Assembly: GCA_028283725.1 (NCBI GenBank)
Contig: JAPWKC010000002.1
Coordinates: 277,025-341,024, forward strand
Length of the DNA: 64,000 bases
Direction: 5' to 3'
Origin: Neorhizobium sp.
GTDB taxonomy: Bacteria > Pseudomonadota > Alphaproteobacteria > Rhizobiales > Rhizobiaceae
Positions 10,743 through 18,072 of this stretch are shown piece by piece. The position numbers and the translations under genes were made by a program. The notes under the pieces are model-generated. The model was given only the letters and a program-made list of their open reading frames with translations, had not been told where the DNA came from and ran no database searches. The number at the start of each line of letters is the position of its first letter. The first letter of the stretch is position 1.

Positions 10743-11735
10743 TTAATGCGCCAGCGTGACCACCTGGCCGGATCGCGCCGATTCCGTCGCGGCTTCCGCA
10801 AGTGCGAGTGCCGCGACGCCATCCTCCAGCGTCACAGGCACTGCGGCACCATCGAGCGCCGACGACACGAACGCATCCCATTCCGCCGCATAGGCACGCA
10901 TGTAGCGTTCGAGGAAGAACAGTTCGGGCTTGGCGCTGACGACACCGGAACTCGTGGATTTGGAGACCGTGTTTTCCAGAACGTTGCCGGCCGACAGCAG
11001 ACCTTCCGACCCGAGCAGCTCGACACGCTGGTCATAGCCGTAAACGGCGCGGCGGCTGTTCTTAATCACGGCGATGCGGCCGTCGTCATAAGTGAGCGTC
11101 ACTACTGCGGTATCAACATCGCCGACCTTGCCGATTTCGGGATCGACGATCGAAGTACCGGCAGCATGAACCTTCTGTGGCACGGCGCCCATCAGGAAAT
11201 TCGCCATGTCGAAATCATGGATCATCATGTCGCGAAACAGGCCGCCCGACACTTTGACATAGGAGACCGGCGGCGGCGACGGATCGAAAGACGTGATCGA
11301 CAAAAGCTCTGGCTTGCCGATCTCACCGGCTTTCAGCGACGCCTTGATGGCCGCGAAATTCGGATCGAAGCGGCGGTTGAAGCCGATCATCACCGGAATG
11401 CCGGTGTTCGAAACGGCGGAAAGGCAACGCTGCGCGCGCTCCAGCGACAGATCGACCGGTTTTTCGCAAAGAACGCGCTTACCGGCGGCCGTGGCTCTTT
11501 CGATCAGGTCGGAATGGGTGTCCGTCGAAGTGGCGATCAGCACGGCATCGATTGAGGCATCGTTCAGGATTGCCTCTGATGTCGAGGCTTTTGCGCCATG
11601 GGCGCTGGCCAGCATCTGCGCGGCATCTTCGTTGACATCCGAGACGGCAACCAGCTCACTGCGGGCGTGAGCGGCAATATTGATGGCATGCACGCGACCG
11701 ATCCGGCCGGCGCCGAGCAATCCGACTTTCAACAC
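10743..11735 (-). CDS. iolG: Inositol 2-dehydrogenase
   Basis: A 330-residue Gfo/Idh/MocA dehydrogenase whose sequence and position fit inositol 2-dehydrogenase, which oxidises myo-inositol to 2-keto-myo-inositol with NAD. The Rossmann motif is VGLLGAGRIGRVHA at the extreme N-terminus, the EKP motif is in RVLCEKPVDLS, and the active-site region includes RDMMIHDFDMANF, with the DFD and His expected of IolG. I chose the GTG at 11735, preceded by GGGAGGAAGAAA. An in-frame ATG at 11798 would add 21 residues that match nothing and would start inside the operator. It is the first gene of the operon. Confidence 0.92.
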   Translation of the reverse strand: MLKVGLLGAGRIGRVHAINIAAHARSELVAVSDVNEDAAQMLASAHGAKASTSEAILNDASIDAVLIATSTDTHSDLIERATAAGKRVLCEKPVDLSLERAQRCLSAVSNTGIPVMIGFNRRFDPNFAAIKASLKAGEIGKPELLSITSFDPSPPPVSYVKVSGGLFRDMMIHDFDMANFLMGAVPQKVHAAGTSIVDPEIGKVGDVDTAVVTLTYDDGRIAVIKNSRRAVYGYDQRVELLGSEGLLSAGNVLENTVSKSTSSGVVSAKPELFFLERYMRAYAAEWDAFVSSALDGAAVPVTLEDGVAALALAEAATESARSGQVVTLAH

Positions 11736-11790
11736 TTTCTTCCTCCCATCGGGCAGCTCCCGACCGCCCTCATCCGGAAGATTGCAATTT

Positions 11791-11831
11791 TTGCTCACGG
11801 GAGCAAGCGCGTTTTGCTCACGTGAGCAAAA
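11791..11831. promoter_or_regulatory. Twin LacI-type operators of the iol operon
   Basis: Two related palindromes lie between iolG and the divergent LacI-family gene. The promoter-distal one, 11812-11831, is a perfect 20-bp palindrome with arms TTTTGCTCAC and GTGAGCAAAA. The other, 11791-11806, has arms TTGCTC and GAGCAA around ACGG. Centres are 23 bp apart, about two helical turns, so dimers could sit on one face of the DNA. The central CG and the size fit LacI-family operators. The likely ligand is the adjacent regulator, acting on both directions. Seen directly; the binding protein is inference. Confidence 0.82.
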
Positions 11832-11904
11832 TAAATTTCAAGCCCGTTGAAAATCCGCTATGAATTGTAAGAGGACCGGTCCAAAACAGGTTCAGGAGAA
11901 TAGA

Positions 11905-12927
11905 ATGCCGGATGAAAAGAGACCTTCCTTCGCAGGAAACATCACAGCAGACGATGTGGCCGCAGAAGCCGGCGTATCGCGCTGGACGGTCAACCGGGCG
12001 TTTCGCAAGGAAGCATCCATCTCCCCCAAAAGCCTGGAAAAGGTTCGGGTTGCCGCAGAACGCCTCGGCTACGTGCCGGATCTGCGGGCCGCCAGCCTCT
12101 CTTCCGATCGCACAAATCTCGTGGCCTTGCTCATCGATGACTTCGCCAATCCCCATAAGCTGGTGATGATGGAGCGGCTGACACGCATCCTGCGACGCGA
12201 AGGCTGGGACATTCTGCTCGTCAACACGCTCGACCGCGACGATGCGGGCCATGCGCTGACGAATGCCAGCCAGCGTCGCGTCGATGCGGTCATCCTGATC
12301 GGCATCCAGTTCGACGATGACGTGCTCGATGCGGCACTTCACGCGCGCCGGTTCCGCAAGCTAATCATCTTTGCGCGCACCTCACGCAATCCGAACACGA
12401 TCTCGATTGCCGTGGATGATGTGCGCGCGATGAAGGAGATCGCAAACTACGTGCATGAGCGCGGCTACCGGCGGCCATTGTTTCTGGCCGGACCGCGCAC
12501 GTCGTCCGCGCATCTGCTGCGCAAGGAAACCTTCGTCGATTACTGGCGCGAGCATTTCGGCAGCGAACCGGAAACGGTCGCAGTCGCCGCCTACGATCCG
12601 GCACTGGCGGCAGCCATTGTCGAAGAGACGCTGTCCGGGCGCGCGGTTTCGGAATTGCCCGACATTGTCGTCTGCGAAAACGATGCGCTGGCGATCGGCG
12701 CGACCGATGTCATCCGGCATAAACTGAAGCTGCGCATCCCGGAAGATATTGCCATTACCGGCTTTGACGACGTGCCGGAGGCCGAGAGCGCCAATTACCG
12801 GCTGACGACCTATCGCCAGCCGCTGACGGACATGGCGGAATATCTGGTCGAGGTCCTCGGCAGTGCGGAAGACCGCGATTTCGACCGTCTGTTTTCCGGC
12901 AAGCTCATGGTCAGAGACAGCGCCTGA
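11905..12927 (+). CDS. LacI-family regulator of the inositol operon
   Basis: A 340-residue LacI/GalR repressor. The N-terminal helix-turn-helix is ITADDVAAEAGVSRWTVNRAFR, followed by the hinge (RLGYVPDLRAASL) and a ribose-binding-protein-like effector domain ending in GFDDVPEAESANYRLTTY. The usual recognition helix TVSRVLN is replaced by TVNRAFR, which may account for its particular operator. CAGGAGAA precedes the ATG at 11905. It is divergent from iolG across twin palindromes, so it most likely represses the iol operon and itself until an inositol-derived inducer binds. It belongs to a different family from the RpiR-type IolR of Sinorhizobium. Confidence 0.9.
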   Translation: MPDEKRPSFAGNITADDVAAEAGVSRWTVNRAFRKEASISPKSLEKVRVAAERLGYVPDLRAASLSSDRTNLVALLIDDFANPHKLVMMERLTRILRREGWDILLVNTLDRDDAGHALTNASQRRVDAVILIGIQFDDDVLDAALHARRFRKLIIFARTSRNPNTISIAVDDVRAMKEIANYVHERGYRRPLFLAGPRTSSAHLLRKETFVDYWREHFGSEPETVAVAAYDPALAAAIVEETLSGRAVSELPDIVVCENDALAIGATDVIRHKLKLRIPEDIAITGFDDVPEAESANYRLTTYRQPLTDMAEYLVEVLGSAEDRDFDRLFSGKLMVRDSA

Positions 12928-12948
12928 CGCGCTGCCTCCGTCGCCGTC

Positions 12949-13347
12949 CTAACCCATTCCACCGCGCGAATCGGGCTCGAATTGTGCACCGCGCCACATG
13001 GCGGAGGCGTTTTCATTTGGAAACAGGATGCGCAGATGGCCGATCAACTGGCCCGCGCGCGGATCCGCCAGCCGGTAAACGACGGCCTTGGCCTGACGCG
13101 TGCCGGTGATGATGCCGGCCTCCCTTAACTCACCGATCTGCTGCGACAATGTCGGTTGATGGACGTCGAGGATGTCCTCGAGCTCGCCTACCGTTCTCGC
13201 CCCTTCCATCAGGACGCAGAGGATCGAAAGTCTAACCGGGTTGGAGATCGCCTTCAGAAAATCCGACGCGGCGCCGATAGCCTGGCACTTGACCTTCGGC
13301 ACATGCGGCTTGGCCTTATTGGGGCTCTGCTCTGCCTTGTCTGCCAT
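12949..13347 (-). CDS. ArsR-family winged-helix regulator
   Basis: A 132-residue ArsR/SmtB-family repressor. The winged helix runs from about residue 27 (FLKAISNPVRLSILCVL) through the recognition helix VHQPTLSQQIGELREAGI and the wing RQAKAVVYRL. It has two cysteines, C21 in KVKCQA and C44 in SILCVL. C44 matches the position of the conserved first cysteine in the sulfur-sensing BigR/SqrR/YgaV group, but the usual second cysteine near the C-terminus is absent. It is divergent from the organosulfur operon across an 18-bp palindrome, so it probably controls that operon. The ligand is unknown. Confidence 0.85.
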   Translation of the reverse strand: MADKAEQSPNKAKPHVPKVKCQAIGAASDFLKAISNPVRLSILCVLMEGARTVGELEDILDVHQPTLSQQIGELREAGIITGTRQAKAVVYRLADPRAGQLIGHLRILFPNENASAMWRGAQFEPDSRGGMG

Positions 13348-13436
13348 TGTTTCAACGCTCCTCCGAAAGCGAGATTATTTTTCTTGCTGTGCCGCAACAT
13401 TAGGCATCGCATTCCTCGATACCTATGCTAAAGTCA

Positions 13437-13454
13437 TTATATAAATTTATATAA
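13437..13454. promoter_or_regulatory. ArsR-type operator, 18-bp perfect palindrome
   Basis: TTATATAAA followed at once by its reverse complement TTTATATAA forms a perfect palindrome in the 130-bp gap between the ArsR gene and the organosulfur operon. AT-rich palindromes of this size are typical operators of ArsR-family repressors. It lies just upstream of the GAGGTGG ribosome site of the first ssu gene, so binding should block transcription of the operon. Confidence 0.7.
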
Positions 13455-13477
13455 CAATAATCAATGAGGTGGACTTC

Positions 13478-14305
13478 GTGACGTTCCGGATTGGCTATCA
13501 TCCGAATAATCTGCATCTCAGGCTCGCTGCGTTATGGCCTGGTGCATTTGCATCCATGCGACCCGACTTCGTTGCCTATCCAGAGGGACGCGATACCGCT
13601 GCAAAACTCAAGAGCGATGAATTCGATATCGGCGGCACCGGCTCGACCCCGCCGATACTTGCCGCGGCGGCCGGAATGTCGGTGAGCTACGCAGCCGCAT
13701 CAGCACCCCGGCCCGCGAACGGGGCGATCCTCGTCACCAAGGGTTCCGATGCAAAGAGCATGGCCGATCTCAAGGGCAAATCCGTCGCGCTGGTGGACGG
13801 GTCCTTCCTCACCTACTTCCTTGCAAAGCGCCTGGAAGAGGCAGGTCTTTCGCTTGTCGACGTGGAAAGGCAAGACATTCTGCCGGTTCGATCCCGCGAT
13901 GCGCTGCGGGCAGGAGATGTCTCCGCCTGGGTGGCGATGGCGCCGCATCTGGAACAGTCGCTCGGCAGCGGCGAGTTTCGGGTTCTCGCCCATTGCGGCG
14001 ACCTGATCCCCAACCGGTCGGTGTTCTGGACCATAGACGAGCGCGGCCTGTCGCAGCAGACGCTCACCGATTTCGCCGGCGAACTGCACCGGCTGGGCAC
14101 CGAGATCGCGAGCGATCCGGAAAAGGCCTCGGCACTTTTGACAGAGGATGGAAGCGAGAGCGAGCGGCGCGCCTGGACACGGGTCGTGGCCGAGCGCAAC
14201 TGGCAGGTCATTCCGGCGACCAAGACGGTGCTTGGCGAACAACAGGCCGAAGCCGACACACTGTTCAAGCACGGCGACATCAGCCGCGAACTGACAATCA
14301 ATTAA
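13478..14305 (+). CDS. Leaderless sulfonate-binding-protein homologue
   Basis: A 275-residue protein with the NMT1/SsuA-type periplasmic-binding fold but no signal peptide: it opens MTFRIGYHPNNLHLRLAALW, already the first strand of the fold. Blocks such as FDIGGTGSTPPILAAAAG and LKGKSVALVDGSFLTYFLAK are typical of aliphatic-sulfonate binding proteins. I prefer the GTG at 13478, with GAGGTGG five bases upstream, over a GTG at 13469. It opens an operon that also encodes an SsuA with a proper signal peptide, so it is unlikely to be the transporter's receptor. The sulfinate desulfinase DszB shares this fold and is cytoplasmic, but its catalytic cysteine is not found here. Function unknown. Confidence 0.8.
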   Translation: MTFRIGYHPNNLHLRLAALWPGAFASMRPDFVAYPEGRDTAAKLKSDEFDIGGTGSTPPILAAAAGMSVSYAAASAPRPANGAILVTKGSDAKSMADLKGKSVALVDGSFLTYFLAKRLEEAGLSLVDVERQDILPVRSRDALRAGDVSAWVAMAPHLEQSLGSGEFRVLAHCGDLIPNRSVFWTIDERGLSQQTLTDFAGELHRLGTEIASDPEKASALLTEDGSESERRAWTRVVAERNWQVIPATKTVLGEQQAEADTLFKHGDISRELTIN

Positions 14306-14328
14306 AGCGTCAAGCAAAGAGATTTGAG

Positions 14329-15462
14329 ATGAACGTACTCTGGTATATGTGCGCGCCCGATGGCGCCTATCCCTGGAAGCCGGAAGGCTCCCGCACCATC
14401 GATTACGGCTATTACAAGCAGCTTGCCCAGGCCTATGACCATCTGGGCTATACGGGCGCGCTCTTTGCGACAGGCGCCCACGATGTCTGGCCTCTGGCCG
14501 GCGCACTGCTTCCCTATACCGAGCGGATGAAGTTTCTCGTCGCATTCCATCCGGGCCTTATCGCACCGACGCTGCTTGCCAAGATGGCTGCGACCTTCCA
14601 GGAATTCTCCAACGGCCGGCTGATGCTGAACGTCGTCTCCGGCGATGCCAAGATGCTCGGCGCCTATGGCATGATGCTGCCGCATGACGAGCGCTATGTC
14701 ATGGCCGACGAATATCTGACCATCTGGCACCGGCTGATGGCGGGCGAAAGCGTGACGCACAAGGGCCAGTATTTCCAGACGGAGGGTGCAAAACTTGCAC
14801 TTCCGGCCGGCCAGTCGATCGCGCCACCGCCACTCTGGTTCGGCGGCTCGTCCGACGGCGCCATCGAAGTCGCGGCCAAGCATGTCGAAACCTATCTCTC
14901 CTGGGGCGAAACGCCGGAACAGATGGGCGAAAAGGTTGCCAAGGTGAAGGCACGTGCCGAAGCCTATGGCCGCAAACTCACCTATGGCATCCGGCTCTAT
15001 GTGATCGTGCGCGAGACCGACGAGAAAGCGTGGCAGGCCGCAGCCGACCTCTATGACCATATGGACGAGACCGCGATCGCCGCCAACCAGCGCTTCGTCT
15101 CCAACACCGATTCCGTCGGCCAGCAGCGGATGAGCGCCATGCATGGCGGCATCAAGCCGGCCAACATGCGCGATCTGGAGATTTCACCGAACCTGTGGGC
15201 CGGTATCGGCCTCGTGCGTCCGGGCCCAGGCACGGCGATCGTCGGCTCGCCGGATACGGTCATCCGCACGCTCGAAGCCTATCAGAAGGTTGGCGTCGAC
15301 ACGTTCATCCTGTCGGGCATGCCTCTGCTGGAAGAAGCCTATCGCTTCGGAGAACTGGTCCTGCCGCGCCTTCCGGTGGAGCGCCTCACGCCGGAGCGCA
15401 AGCACTTCACCTGGTCGACGCTGTTCGACCGTGATCTCAGCGGAAAGCCGGCCAATGGCTGA
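14329..15462 (+). CDS. ssuD: FMNH2-dependent alkanesulfonate monooxygenase-like enzyme
   Basis: A 377-residue luciferase-like (LLM) flavin monooxygenase close to SsuD in length and motifs: MNVLWYMCAPDGAYPW, the segment NGRLMLNVVSGDAKM, the substrate/flavin region HDERYVMADEYLTIW, and PPLWFGGSSDGAIEVAA. SsuD cleaves the carbon-sulfur bond of alkanesulfonates using FMNH2 and O2, releasing sulfite. Sulfones are cleaved by relatives such as SfnG, so the exact substrate is open. No flavin reductase (ssuE) is encoded nearby, so reduced flavin must come from elsewhere. The 3' end overlaps the permease start by eight bases. Confidence 0.88.
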   Translation: MNVLWYMCAPDGAYPWKPEGSRTIDYGYYKQLAQAYDHLGYTGALFATGAHDVWPLAGALLPYTERMKFLVAFHPGLIAPTLLAKMAATFQEFSNGRLMLNVVSGDAKMLGAYGMMLPHDERYVMADEYLTIWHRLMAGESVTHKGQYFQTEGAKLALPAGQSIAPPPLWFGGSSDGAIEVAAKHVETYLSWGETPEQMGEKVAKVKARAEAYGRKLTYGIRLYVIVRETDEKAWQAAADLYDHMDETAIAANQRFVSNTDSVGQQRMSAMHGGIKPANMRDLEISPNLWAGIGLVRPGPGTAIVGSPDTVIRTLEAYQKVGVDTFILSGMPLLEEAYRFGELVLPRLPVERLTPERKHFTWSTLFDRDLSGKPANG

Positions 15463-16288
15463 CACCATCGCAACCGGCCAGGCGCAACCGACCCGTCCAG
15501 AACAGATCCGCAGCGAGCGCGATCGCAGCCGGCTTGCCCGGTTCGCAACACGGATCGCCTCGCCGGTGGCGATCATCGTCCTGTGGCAGGTCGCAAGCTC
15601 GACCGGGCTCCTGTCGGCGCGCACCCTCGCGGCACCGACAGAGATCATTGCTGCGGGAGAAAAGCTCGTTGCATCGGGCGAACTCGTCACCGGGCTTACG
15701 GTTTCCTTCCTGCGTGTCCTTATCGGCTTTTTGATCGCGCTGGTCGTCGGCGTATCCCTTGCACTCGCCTCCGGCCTGTCGAAGACCGGTGAGGCGATCA
15801 TCGATCCGCCGATCCAGATGTTGAAGGCAATGCCGTTTCTCGGCCTGTTGCCGCTGTTCATCCTGTGGTTCGGCATCGGTGAGACACCCAAGATCGGGCT
15901 TGTCGCCTTCGGTGCGGTCTTTCCGATCTATCTGACGCTGCATGGCGGCATCCGCGGTATCGATCGCAAATTGATCGAGGCGGGACAGACGCTCGGCCTC
16001 GGTACGGCAAGCATCATTCGCCATATCGTCATTCCCGGCGCCCTGCCCTCGCTTCTGGTCGGCATCCGTTACGGCCTCTCCGTCGCGTGGCTCAGCCTCG
16101 TCGTCGGCGAGCAGATCAACGCGTCGAGCGGTATCGGCTACATCATCACCTATGCCCGCGACTTCCTGCAGACCGATATCATCGTCGTCTGCCTTCTGGT
16201 CTACGCAATGATGGGACTTCTGACCGATGGTCTGGTCCGCCTGATCGAAGCCTATGCGCTGCGCTGGCGCCCGGAGGCCATCGCATGA
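15455..16288 (+). CDS. ssuC: Sulfonate ABC transporter permease
   Basis: A 277-residue inner-membrane permease of the BPD_transp_1 / SsuC-TauC type with about six membrane segments. The first is IASPVAIIVLWQVASSTGLL; the conserved EAA-type loop that contacts the ATPase is in EAGQTLGLGTASIIRHIVIPGALPS (the EAA loop spans the first part). It overlaps ssuD by eight bases and ssuB by four (ATGA), so translation of the three is coupled. The start ATG lies in the last codons of ssuD, and the residues from MADTIATG on fit an N-terminal cytoplasmic tail. Confidence 0.92.
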   Translation: MADTIATGQAQPTRPEQIRSERDRSRLARFATRIASPVAIIVLWQVASSTGLLSARTLAAPTEIIAAGEKLVASGELVTGLTVSFLRVLIGFLIALVVGVSLALASGLSKTGEAIIDPPIQMLKAMPFLGLLPLFILWFGIGETPKIGLVAFGAVFPIYLTLHGGIRGIDRKLIEAGQTLGLGTASIIRHIVIPGALPSLLVGIRYGLSVAWLSLVVGEQINASSGIGYIITYARDFLQTDIIVVCLLVYAMMGLLTDGLVRLIEAYALRWRPEAIA

Positions 16289-16989
16289 GCACGCTTGTCG
16301 ATATTCGCAAACTCACCCGTTCCTTCGGCGGCCCGGCCGTGCTCGATGGCATCGATCTGTCGATCGCACCCGGTGAGTTCGTCGCTCTTCTCGGGCGCAG
16401 CGGTTCGGGGAAATCGACGTTGCTGCGTGTCCTGTCAGGGCTCGATACGGCACCGGCCGAGAGGCTGGAAATTCCCAAACGCCGCTCCGTCGTCTTTCAG
16501 GAGCCGCGCCTTCTGCCGTGGAAAAGCGTGATCCAGAACGCCGTCCTCGGCGTCGATCATTCAAATGCAAAGGCGCGGGCGCAGCAGGCGCTCACCGATG
16601 TCGGCCTGTCCCACCGGACGCAGGCATGGCCACTGACACTTTCGGGCGGCGAGGCACAACGGGCGGCGTTGGCACGGGCATTGGTGCGCGAACCGGAACT
16701 TCTGCTGCTCGACGAGCCTTTTGCAGCCCTCGACGCGCTGACACGTCTTCGCATGCACGATCTGGTTTTCGATCTGTGGCGCAAGCACAATTGCGCTGTT
16801 CTTCTTGTTACCCACGATGTCTGGGAAGCCGTCGCGCTCGCTGACCGCATCCTCGTGCTCGATAACGGACGTTTTTCCAGGGAAATCCGCGTCGATCTCC
16901 CTCATCCAAGGCACCGCAGCGACCCGCAAACGGCACACATCGAGACCGAGCTGCTCAAAGAGCTCGGCGTCGAACTCTCCCACGCCTGA
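16285..16989 (+). CDS. ssuB: Sulfonate ABC transporter ATP-binding protein
   Basis: A 234-residue ABC ATPase of the nitrate/sulfonate/taurine subclass. Walker A is GRSGSGKST, the Q-loop is VVFQEPRLLPWKSV, the signature is LSGGEAQRAA, Walker B is LLLLDEPFAALD, and the switch histidine is in LLVTHDVWEA. The PRLLPW sequence after the Q-loop is typical of SsuB/TauB. The ATG overlaps the ssuC stop. The pair would form the cytoplasmic motor of the sulfonate importer. Confidence 0.93.
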   Translation: MSTLVDIRKLTRSFGGPAVLDGIDLSIAPGEFVALLGRSGSGKSTLLRVLSGLDTAPAERLEIPKRRSVVFQEPRLLPWKSVIQNAVLGVDHSNAKARAQQALTDVGLSHRTQAWPLTLSGGEAQRAALARALVREPELLLLDEPFAALDALTRLRMHDLVFDLWRKHNCAVLLVTHDVWEAVALADRILVLDNGRFSREIRVDLPHPRHRSDPQTAHIETELLKELGVELSHA

Positions 16990-17021
16990 ACTTCACGCCG
17001 AATTGGCAGATTGGAACCGAT

Positions 17022-17984
17022 ATGATCAGCAAACGTCAATTCCTCGTATCAGCCACACTCGCGACAACCGCGATCTGGGGCATGGCCATGGCGCCCGTGG
17101 CCAATGCCGCCGATCAGGTGGTTCGCATCGGCTGGCTGCGCGGCCCGAACGACATCACACTCGCCAAATCGCGCGGCACGCTCGAGAAGGCCTTGGCCGA
17201 CAAGGGCATCAAGGTCGAATGGGCCGGCCCCTTCCCGGCTGCCGCTCCCGCCTTCGAGGCGCTGAATGCCGGCAGCATCGATATCACTGCCGGCAGCTCG
17301 ACCTCGGCGATCGCAGCGCTTGCGGCAAAAATCCCGCTGGTGGTCTTCGGCTATCAGAAGATGGCCGCAGGGTCGGAAGGCATCGTCGTGAAGACCGACA
17401 GCAAGATCGCCTCGATCAAGGATCTCGCAGGCAAGAAAGTGGCGGTCAACCGCGGCGGCACCGGGGAATATCTGCTGATGCGCGGGCTGGAAACCAACGG
17501 CGTCGATCCGAAAAGCGTGGAACGCATCTATCTGAGCCCCAGCGACAGCGGCCCGAGCTTCGTACAGGGCCATGTGGATGCCTGGGCGACCTGGGACCCT
17601 TTCCTCACCATCGCCGAAAAGGCCTATGACGGCAAGGTCGTCGCCGATGGCGGCGCGATCAAGTCGGACAATGCGGTGGTGCTCGTCGCATCCAAAGCGT
17701 TCGCGACCGGCAAGGCGGATCAGTTGCAGGCGATTTTCGACGTGCTCAAGGCGGACAATGCCTGGTCGATCGAACACAAGACCGAGGCCGGGGCAATCTG
17801 GGCCAAGGAGATGAACGTTCCAGCAGACCTCGCGACCAAGATCGGCGAAAACAATGCCGTACCGACCCGCGCCGTCACCAAGGCCGATATCGCGCAGATC
17901 GGTCAGGTGGCCGAATGGTACGCCAAGAGCGGCATCATTCCGGCTCTGCCGGACGTCGCAGCCGGTGTGGTGACGCTGAAGTGA
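17022..17984 (+). CDS. ssuA: Aliphatic sulfonate-binding periplasmic protein
   Basis: A 320-residue SsuA-type binding protein. The N-terminus MISKRQFLVSATLATTAIWG leads to a likely cleavage site after PVANA; the KRQFL stretch resembles, but does not fully match, a twin-arginine signal. The mature protein has the expected blocks VVRIGWLRGPNDITLAKSRG, IDITAGSSTSAIAALA, LAGKKVAVNRGGTGEYLL and WDPFLTIAEKA. It is the last gene of the operon, 32 bases after ssuB, and ends just before a strong terminator. In many ssu operons the binding protein comes first; here the leaderless homologue takes that place. Confidence 0.92.
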   Translation: MISKRQFLVSATLATTAIWGMAMAPVANAADQVVRIGWLRGPNDITLAKSRGTLEKALADKGIKVEWAGPFPAAAPAFEALNAGSIDITAGSSTSAIAALAAKIPLVVFGYQKMAAGSEGIVVKTDSKIASIKDLAGKKVAVNRGGTGEYLLMRGLETNGVDPKSVERIYLSPSDSGPSFVQGHVDAWATWDPFLTIAEKAYDGKVVADGGAIKSDNAVVLVASKAFATGKADQLQAIFDVLKADNAWSIEHKTEAGAIWAKEMNVPADLATKIGENNAVPTRAVTKADIAQIGQVAEWYAKSGIIPALPDVAAGVVTLK

Positions 17985-18036
17985 CACCGAACCGCGCCTG
18001 GAATTTGATGTCCGGCGCCGACATGGAGACGAATGC

Positions 18037-18069
18037 AAAGACGGCCGCCTAAAGCGGCCGTCTTTTTTT
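18037..18069 (+). terminator. Rho-independent terminator after ssuA
   Basis: A 12-bp perfect stem (AAAGACGGCCGC / GCGGCCGTCTTT) around the loop CTAAA, followed by further T to 18068. It closes the ssu operon. The gene on the other strand ends at 18073, so the structure may also stop transcription arriving from the cytochrome operon, although its A run on that side is short. Confidence 0.92.
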
Positions 18070-18072
18070 CGA

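Noticed and set aside
13478..14305. Assignment of the leaderless protein as a DszB-type desulfinase
   Set aside because: The fold is shared, but the N-terminal region has Asn-Asn where DszB has its catalytic Cys; the only clear cysteine is in LAHCGD near the middle.
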